5,023 nt of DNA from Bacteroidota bacterium (GTDB taxonomy: Bacteria > Bacteroidota > Ignavibacteria > Ignavibacteriales > Melioribacteraceae). Position numbers and translations under genes: made by a program. Below are positions 1 through 5,023 of this stretch, one piece after another. The notes below the pieces were generated by a model. It did no database searches, had not been told where the DNA came from, and saw nothing but the letters and a program-made list of their open reading frames with translations. The stretch spans positions 1,738-6,760 of the forward strand of contig JAKAHQ010000095.1 in the NCBI GenBank assembly GCA_021814855.1, written 5' to 3'. Each line of letters begins with the position of its first letter. The stretch's first letter is position 1.

Positions 1-1
1 T

Positions 2-205
2 TACAATTTGCCGGCTAGGGGTTTTGTTTCTATTAAAGTATATGACACGCTGGGACGGCAGATTAAAACGCTTGTAAATGAAACGCAGGATACCGGCTTT
101 CACAATGCCATATTCTCGGCAGATAAGTTACCGAGCGGAATTTATTTTTACAGCATTGAGGCAGGAAATTTTCAACAGAGCAAGCCAATGGTGCTACTTA
201 AATAA
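2..205 (+). CDS. C-terminal end of a secreted protein carrying a T9SS type A sorting domain (5' partial)
   Basis: The frame is open from the left edge and ends at TAA 203-205, so only the last 67 residues are present and the true start is outside the window. The visible part begins YNLPARGFVSIKVYDTLGRQ and continues through a KTLVNE segment, a G-H-N turn, a LPSGIYFY strand and a closing KPMVLLK. This strand-by-strand pattern is that of the type A C-terminal domain used by the type IX secretion system of Bacteroidota. In that family the domain directs the protein across the outer membrane and is normally cleaved off, leaving the cargo released or anchored at the surface. The cargo domain is not visible, so the enzymatic or adhesive role is unknown. 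The TTG at base 8 is an internal leucine codon, not a start. The gene converges on der, with 89 bases between the two stops. Confidence 0.85.
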   Translation, partial: YNLPARGFVSIKVYDTLGRQIKTLVNETQDTGFHNAIFSADKLPSGIYFYSIEAGNFQQSKPMVLLK

Positions 206-279
206 AAATGCGGAAGTAATTTTGCATGTCCCATGATTATTGAGCAGCTGATATTAACCGCTATAATTTTTCTATTGGA

Positions 280-300
280 AGAAGCTGCTTCTCTTTATTT
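280..300 (+). terminator. Weak candidate terminator for the sorting-domain gene
   Basis: AGAAG (280-284) and CTTCT (288-292) can pair around a 3-base loop, followed by the T-rich CTTTATTT. The stem is only 5 pairs and it lies 75 bases after the stop at 205, overlapping the 3' end of der. A longer-range pair, AGCAGCT (243-249) with AGCTGCT (283-289), competes for the same bases. No strong bidirectional terminator is visible in this convergent gap (206-294). Confidence 0.2.
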
Positions 301-1608
301 ATCTCTAAACGAAAGCGTCATCGGCACACCTTCGAAACCGAAATGTTTCCGAATTGTTTTTTCGAGAAAGCGTTTGTAATGATCCGGTATGAACCTGTGT
401 TCGTTGGCGAAGAACATGAATATCGGGTAGTGATCGCCGACCTGGGTAATATATTTTATTTTCACTTCCTTGCCGGTTGGCGATGCCGGCGGGGGTGTCC
501 TTTCAATTTCCGGCAGAAGGATTTCGTTAAGTTCGTTTGTAGGAATTTTCTTATTGCGTTCCTCGTGGATTTTTTTAGCGGCTTCGATAAGCTTAAAAAT
601 TCTTTGCTTGGTTAAAGCCGAAATAAAAATTACCGGAACATAATCTATCGATCCGATCTTGCTGCGGATGGCATCGGCATATTGTTTTGCCGTGTTGGTT
701 TCTTTTTCTATCAGGTCCCATTTATTTACGGCAAGTATAAGTCCCTTTCTTCTTCTAACCGCTTCCTGGATAATTTTCTGATCTTGATTTTCAATGCCGA
801 GAGTGGAATCGAGCAAAAGCACGGCCACATTGCAATTCCACAATGCTTTATAAGTTCTTACGTTCGAAAAGAATTCTATGTTTTCTTTCACCTTGGTTTT
901 CTTGCGGAGGCCGGCGGTATCAACAAGGATAATTTCCTCTCCGTAATATTTCAAAACGGAATCGATGCTATCGCGAGTTGTACCGGGAATATCTGTAACA
1001 ATACTTCTATCGTAACCAAGAAGCGAATTGACAAGCGAAGATTTTCCAACATTAGGTTTGCCGATAATAGCCAAACGAAGCCGGCTGTCTTCCTGTTCGG
1101 ATTCATCCGCAAAATTAATTTGACTCATCAAATCATCCAGCAAATTGCCGAGGTTTCTTCCGTTCAAAGCCGATACATCATAAACATGCTCAAGTCCGAG
1201 AGAATAAAAATCCGCTTTATTCATCTCGAAGTTTGGAGTGTCGCTTTTGTTTACCAAAACGTATGCTGGTTTGGAAGATTTACGAAGTATAAGACTTATT
1301 TCCTTATCGATTGGTGTAAGGCCCGTTCTTCCGTCTACAACAAAAAGAATAGCGTCGCATTCGTCTATGGCCGTTTCAATTTGCTCGCGGATGGCGGTTT
1401 CAAAAAGATCTTCGGAGTTGGGCACATAACCGCCGGTATCGATAACGCGGAAATATTTCCCGTTCCATTCAACGTCGCCGTAATTTCTATCCCTTGTCAC
1501 CCCGCTAACATCGTCAACTATCGCGGTTGTGGTCTTGGTCAATCGGTTAAATAAAGTAGACTTACCTACGTTCGGTCTGCCGGCAATTAATATTAAAGGT
1601 ACACTCAT
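295..1608 (-). CDS. der: Ribosome-assembly GTPase Der (EngA), two tandem GTPase domains
   Basis: The gene encodes 437 residues, the normal length for Der, an essential GTPase that helps mature the 50S ribosomal subunit in the cytoplasm. Two Era-like G domains are complete. In the first, G1 is GRPNVGKS (10-17), with TRD (38-40), DTGG (57-60), NKSD (120-123) and SAL (146-148). In the second, G1 is GKPNVGKS (183-190), with TTRD (210-213), DTAG (230-233), NKWD (295-298) and SAL (330-332). A short acidic linker (about 168-175) joins them. The C-terminal KH-like domain (about 354-437) has the usual VKIKYITQVG segment. The ATG at 1608 places the first P-loop at residue 10, as expected, although no Shine-Dalgarno sequence precedes it. 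All nucleotide-binding residues are present, so it should be functional. It is separated by 108 bases from the upstream gene and probably has its own promoter. Confidence 0.98.
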   Translation of the reverse strand: MSVPLILIAGRPNVGKSTLFNRLTKTTTAIVDDVSGVTRDRNYGDVEWNGKYFRVIDTGGYVPNSEDLFETAIREQIETAIDECDAILFVVDGRTGLTPIDKEISLILRKSSKPAYVLVNKSDTPNFEMNKADFYSLGLEHVYDVSALNGRNLGNLLDDLMSQINFADESEQEDSRLRLAIIGKPNVGKSSLVNSLLGYDRSIVTDIPGTTRDSIDSVLKYYGEEIILVDTAGLRKKTKVKENIEFFSNVRTYKALWNCNVAVLLLDSTLGIENQDQKIIQEAVRRRKGLILAVNKWDLIEKETNTAKQYADAIRSKIGSIDYVPVIFISALTKQRIFKLIEAAKKIHEERNKKIPTNELNEILLPEIERTPPPASPTGKEVKIKYITQVGDHYPIFMFFANEHRFIPDHYKRFLEKTIRKHFGFEGVPMTLSFRDK

Positions 1609-1681
1609 ATTAAATCTTGTTTGAAATTAAAAGAATAGACTTCGACTTCTACGATTCACAAATCGAAAATCTCTGATTGTA

Positions 1682-1711
1682 AATATAAAGGTGATTGGCC
1701 GGAAATGTAAA
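1682..1711 (-). promoter_or_regulatory. Candidate promoter for der
   Basis: Read on the minus strand, TTTACA (bases 1711-1706) and TATATT (1687-1682) are separated by 18 bases, close to the -35/-10 layout of a housekeeping sigma factor. The downstream box read as TATATTTA also resembles the Bacteroidota -7 consensus TAnnTTTG except for its last base. Transcription would start near 1675 and leave a leader of about 67 bases before the der ATG. The element lies just past the stop of the upstream gene, in the only non-coding gap before der. Such AT-rich matches arise often by chance. Confidence 0.35.
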
Positions 1712-1716
1712 TTATC

Positions 1717-2682
1717 TCAGAAATTATATTTCATGTTAAGCTGCGGATAATAAACCGTTTGGAATCCGTAATCGAATCGTTCGAGACTTACTTTCATCTC
1801 CAAACCTTTGTTATAATTATGAGCCGACCATGCCGCATCCAGCGCGCTTACGATATGATTGATTACAACTATAAGTACGGCTTTTGCGGCGACGTTATAA
1901 TAATCATTTGCTTTTCCCCGCTCGTCGGAATAGTAAATAAAATGTGGAGTCAAGGGATCGCCATACGAATACGCTTTAGTTACATCGTTGCCAAAATCAT
2001 CCCAGCCCACATTAAACTGCGGATACTTGCCGATCAATTCATAATACTGCTGCTCTCCGTGGAAAGGTAATTGATGTGAGTAGTACATGCCCACAACATT
2101 GTCCCCGTTTCCGGCAACATCTCTTTCCAACTGATTTAGCTGCGCGTAATAAGCTCGCAAATCGGTTTGGTTGTTGTCTCTTAAAAGAGGATAATCGTTT
2201 GCCGTCTTTTGAAGGTTAGGATTTAAGTTCGGTATATGATAAATAGTCCATTGCGCGTAACGGTTAACGGACCAATGCTGATCCGCATAGTTCTGGAAGA
2301 AGTCCGTTTGGTTATCGCCTTTTTTATTATAGATAAGTCCGGCAGTAATAGCCGCGGCTTCTATAGCAATGAACACCGCCGATTTTATATAACTGCCGCT
2401 GTAAAACTCTCCCGCGCCAGGAACAACTGCCGAAAGTCCCGCTGCAAGCCAAACAGATTTTTTTCTTTCATCATAATTTTTTGAATTATCCGGAATCAAA
2501 GCGCTCGAATAATCAAACGCCACTTTGGAATCGTAATTTAAATTTCCGCTTAAAGACTGCTGCGCTTTATCTACAGAAACTTTTTTAAGCTCAACATCAG
2601 TCGATTGGCATTTTAATAATGATAATTGACCGCTTATTATAAGAAACAATAATCCTGATAGGACTAAAACACTATTCTTCAT
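1717..2682 (-). CDS. Exported or membrane protein of unknown function, DUF5683-like
   Basis: The protein has 321 residues when started at ATG 2682 (MKNSVLVLSG). The frame also allows a TTG five codons earlier, but the ATG places a Lys directly before a hydrophobic stretch (about 4-24), giving a normal signal peptide or anchor. A Cys follows at residue 25, but Lys precedes it, so a lipobox is unlikely. Residues 76-118 form a hydrophobic block containing PGAGEFYSGSYIKSA, and residues 267-290 form a second one ending HIVSALDAAWSAHNYN. The combination of a PGxGxxY-xG-YxK motif and a late DAxxxAH motif resembles DUF5683-type membrane proteins of Bacteroidota. Between them is a long polar region rich in Tyr, Asn and Gln (about 119-262) that I do not recognise and that makes the protein longer than the basic domain. 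It begins 17 bases after the stop of the propeller-barrel gene, so the two are very likely co-transcribed. Its function is unknown; the family match is from memory of motifs. Confidence 0.8.
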   Translation of the reverse strand: MKNSVLVLSGLLFLIISGQLSLLKCQSTDVELKKVSVDKAQQSLSGNLNYDSKVAFDYSSALIPDNSKNYDERKKSVWLAAGLSAVVPGAGEFYSGSYIKSAVFIAIEAAAITAGLIYNKKGDNQTDFFQNYADQHWSVNRYAQWTIYHIPNLNPNLQKTANDYPLLRDNNQTDLRAYYAQLNQLERDVAGNGDNVVGMYYSHQLPFHGEQQYYELIGKYPQFNVGWDDFGNDVTKAYSYGDPLTPHFIYYSDERGKANDYYNVAAKAVLIVVINHIVSALDAAWSAHNYNKGLEMKVSLERFDYGFQTVYYPQLNMKYNF

Positions 2683-2699
2683 AGTAGCAGCACCCAAAA

Positions 2700-4859
2700 T
2701 TAAATGTTAAAATCGAATAGAATTCCGCCGTAGAAATTCCATTCCTTTCCGTATGTAACATTTTCATTCAAAATATTTCTTGTGAATTTATCGAACGAAT
2801 ATGCCGCATTAAAAAACAAACTTGTTGGGAATAGATAGAACGAATTCATTTTAATTCTTATCTCGGCGCCTACTCCTTTTCTGAATTTAACGGCCCCGGT
2901 AAGGTTGCCGTTCCAGGCGCTTCCGATATCACCGTAGACGGACATATAAATTTTATCAAGGTAAAGATGACCAATCCTCGTATCGATATCTCTAAAAAGA
3001 GGAAAACGGTAAGTAACGTTAAGCCAGCCAAGTTTATTTCCGCTGATCGAATAGAACGGGTAGCTTTTCATCCCGATTAATCCGCCAAGATAAAAATCGA
3101 AAAAGTCGGGAACCGTCTTACCGAGAATCGATGCCGCCCTTAATTGGAAATTCAAAGTGTTGTCTTTGAATATCTGGATAAATTCCTTCCAGTTTATTTC
3201 GATCCGGTGAAAGTCGAAATTGGAATAAATTGGAACAAGGTAGCCGCCGGATACTTCGTAATTACCGTCGGGGTTGAATCGATTGAATTCGTAGTCATAT
3301 TTAAACTCAACCTGCCGGCCAACCGGGTTGATATCGCTGTCGGTAGTAGGTTTTATATCTTCATGATTGTATTTAAACTGGAAGTCCCTTCCTATTAAGT
3401 AAGTATCGTTGGTTGTGGGATACAGAATAGAAGTATTCGGGAAAATAAAACTTCCGAGCGTTGCGGTGTAACTGCTGTATATAAACCGGAATTCGAGTTT
3501 GTTGGCATCATTAAATATTTTATGACGAGCTATCAAATCGGCCTCGAATAAATTGTAAGTTACGTCCGTATTTGTGTTCTGAGTAGGGTCAAGAGGATCA
3601 AACACCAGAGGCGTGTTTGTCTTTCTGCTTATGCTGTAAAGCTCAAGTCCCATCTCCGGTTTTAAACCAAGACTGTAAAGAATAGGAAGTTTGTCACGGT
3701 AATCGAAACTGAGAAAGAGGTCACGTTCCAACCGTTTATTAATTGAGCCGCCGGCGAATATACTGTAGCGGTTCAGCATATCGCTCGGTGCCAAATACAT
3801 ACCGGGCTTAATTTTATCTAAGCCGGAATTGGACGTGTTGTAATTGTCGTATCGAACAAACGGAATAACGCTTACACGCGAAAACGCCCCGGTGTATTTT
3901 TCCGCTTTATAATCAGGTATATCGTAATCGTTATAATGTTTCAACGCCTCAATATTGAACTTCGCCAAATCTCCTTTGGGCTGGTCCTTATCCAACGGCG
4001 GATCGTTGATCCAAACATATTTTTTGGAATCATCAACCTTCTGCTGCTCGTTCTTGTCAATTGAAAATATTTTGAATCCCTCGGCGGTATAACCGGAATA
4101 AATGATGTTCCCGTCGGCGTTAATCGTCGGCTCAAAAGTTCCGCCAAGAACATTTGTTAATCGGGTAGACTGCTTTGTTTGGAAATTGTATCTGTAAATA
4201 TTGAATATTCCGGTTTGATCGGAAGCGTAAATTAAATTTCCATCGTGGTCAAAAATTGGATCGCGGTTGTCGCAGTGATTGCTTATCAAAGTATCTAAAC
4301 CTGCGCCGTCTGCGTTTACCTTAAATATATCCCGCGAGTTGCTGAATGTGTATCCGAAAATAATGTAGCTGTCGTCCAGAGAAAATTTAGGGTTGAATAC
4401 CTGTTCGCCATGCTCAAAAAAAGTAAGCCGCTTAAAATTTTTACCGTCGATGTCAACTGTTCCTATGTTGGTCGATCCGTCCTTCTGGAAAAGAAATACA
4501 ATCTTTTTACCGTCATGGGAGACATTTGGATTATTCGCACGAAGGCCGAATGTTATTCGTTTCTCTTTATCCTTATCAAGGTCGTATGTATAAAGATCGT
4601 GAATATTTGCCAGCTTGGGATTGCTCTGGCTGAGTTTAGCGTATACAATTTTATTTTGGCCTGGAATAAACGACAGCGAAGAACGAACGCCGCTTACCAA
4701 CGACCTCTCTTTCATCGTTTGAAGATCAAGTTCGAATATCCCGGAGAAGAGAAAGTAATCGTTGTCTTTGTTGGATATGTAAATTATTTTTTTCCCGTCG
4801 GGAGAATACGTCGGATAGAAATTTCCAAATCCTTCGCCGGATATCATTTTACCTTGCAC
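2700..4859 (-). CDS. TolB-like beta-propeller fused to an Omp85/surface-antigen-like outer-membrane barrel
   Basis: From GTG 4859 the frame encodes 719 residues. Residues about 12-258 contain six WD40-like (PD40) repeats spaced roughly 45-50 residues apart, each with a P-x-x-S-x-D-G-K-x-I-x-Y/F type core. Clear examples are YPTYSPDGKKIIYIS (15-29), NPNVSHDGKKIVFLF (110-124) and EPTINADGNIIYSG (243-256). This is a TolB-type propeller. After a charged linker (about 270-320), residues about 325-719 alternate in the manner of beta-strands. They include GGLIGMKSYPFYSISGNK (592-609) followed by a YRFPLF strand, which resembles the conserved loop and strand of Omp85/BamA-type barrels. A late GDIGSAWNG segment (643-651) and a KGVGAEIRIKM segment (661-671) fit the same family. 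It probably sits in the outer membrane with the propeller in the periplasm. The start is doubtful: no Shine-Dalgarno precedes GTG 4859, ATG 4847 is an alternative, and coding-like sequence continues upstream to 5006. Confidence 0.85.
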   Translation of the reverse strand: MQGKMISGEGFGNFYPTYSPDGKKIIYISNKDNDYFLFSGIFELDLQTMKERSLVSGVRSSLSFIPGQNKIVYAKLSQSNPKLANIHDLYTYDLDKDKEKRITFGLRANNPNVSHDGKKIVFLFQKDGSTNIGTVDIDGKNFKRLTFFEHGEQVFNPKFSLDDSYIIFGYTFSNSRDIFKVNADGAGLDTLISNHCDNRDPIFDHDGNLIYASDQTGIFNIYRYNFQTKQSTRLTNVLGGTFEPTINADGNIIYSGYTAEGFKIFSIDKNEQQKVDDSKKYVWINDPPLDKDQPKGDLAKFNIEALKHYNDYDIPDYKAEKYTGAFSRVSVIPFVRYDNYNTSNSGLDKIKPGMYLAPSDMLNRYSIFAGGSINKRLERDLFLSFDYRDKLPILYSLGLKPEMGLELYSISRKTNTPLVFDPLDPTQNTNTDVTYNLFEADLIARHKIFNDANKLEFRFIYSSYTATLGSFIFPNTSILYPTTNDTYLIGRDFQFKYNHEDIKPTTDSDINPVGRQVEFKYDYEFNRFNPDGNYEVSGGYLVPIYSNFDFHRIEINWKEFIQIFKDNTLNFQLRAASILGKTVPDFFDFYLGGLIGMKSYPFYSISGNKLGWLNVTYRFPLFRDIDTRIGHLYLDKIYMSVYGDIGSAWNGNLTGAVKFRKGVGAEIRIKMNSFYLFPTSLFFNAAYSFDKFTRNILNENVTYGKEWNFYGGILFDFNI

Positions 4860-5006
4860 AAGGTTGGCTTCAACATCCTTAGAGCGTTCCTTATAATTAT
4901 TTTTAAGGAAGGAGCTCCATTCGTCGTAAATCTGGTTGCCGTCTTTGCCGAGTACATCCTTAAACGCGGTATCAATTGTAAAATTGGTAAGCTTACCCAG
5001 CTTTTT
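4860..5006 (-). pseudogene. In-frame upstream coding remnant of the propeller-barrel gene, bounded by a TAG
   Basis: These 49 codons are open in the same frame as the gene starting at 4859 but contain no ATG, GTG or TTG, and TAG at 5007-5009 closes the frame. The translation includes FTIDTAFKDVLGKDG and then YDEWSSFLKNNYKERSK. This resembles the end of a peptidase-MA-like (gluzincin) domain, which in related long proteins of this group directly precedes the TolB-like propeller. The segment therefore looks like genuine protein sequence cut off from a start codon. It may reflect a nonsense or frameshift mutation, a split gene, or a sequence error close to the edge. The catalytic part of such a domain, if it exists, would lie beyond the window. 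Confidence 0.5.
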
Positions 5007-5023
5007 CTAAATTAATTCAAGTT

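Noticed and set aside
682..1554. Plus-strand open frame of 290 codons opposite der
   Set aside because: It lies wholly antisense to an unmistakable der gene, and its translation shows no domain pattern. It is a by-product of the codon use of der.
1652..1665. Small inverted repeat CGATT-CACA-AATCG between der and the upstream gene
   Set aside because: The stem is only 5 AT-rich base pairs and no T-run follows closely on either strand, so it does not support a terminator or a structured leader.
2683..2697. TTG at 2697 as the start of the DUF5683-like protein
   Set aside because: It would add GAAT residues ahead of a normal Met-Lys-hydrophobic signal sequence. The ATG at 2682 is the better start.
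5007..5009. Recoding of TAG as an amino acid
   Set aside because: The der, DUF5683-like and propeller-barrel genes show no other in-frame TAG, and a single stop near a window edge is far better explained by mutation, gene splitting or sequence error.
4410..5015. Plus-strand open frame of about 200 codons opposite the propeller repeats
   Set aside because: It is antisense to well-supported propeller repeats, has no recognisable motif and no ribosome binding site.

Overview
The window looks like chromosomal DNA of a Bacteroidota/Chlorobiota-type bacterium, most likely in or near the Ignavibacteria. This rests on three things. A type A C-terminal sorting domain of the type IX secretion system (T9SS) closes the first gene. 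A TolB-like propeller is joined to an outer-membrane barrel. No gene start has a clear Shine-Dalgarno sequence. The lineage is inferred from gene style, not from a marker tree.

Layout. Bases 2-205 (+) are the last 67 codons of a secreted protein, namely its T9SS sorting tail. It converges on der (295-1608, -), a complete two-domain ribosome-assembly GTPase. Upstream of der on the minus strand is a 108-base gap with a plausible promoter for der. Next comes a tight minus-strand pair: a large outer-membrane protein (2700-4859, with coding-like sequence continuing to 5006) followed 17 bases later by a small DUF5683-like membrane protein (1717-2682). The promoter of this pair lies outside the window.

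How the genes relate. The propeller-barrel protein and the DUF5683-like protein are probably co-transcribed and both belong to the cell envelope. The sorting-tail gene is also envelope or secretion related. Der is housekeeping and seems independent of them. No tRNA, rRNA, CRISPR array, insertion sequence or phage gene was seen.

The main oddity is at the right edge. The reading frame of the large protein continues upstream of its first usable start codon with sequence that resembles the end of a peptidase-MA-like domain, but an in-frame TAG at 5007-5009 interrupts it. The gene may be a split or decaying version of a longer three-part protein (peptidase-like, propeller, barrel), or the edge may carry a sequence error. 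I found no convincing previously undescribed system.
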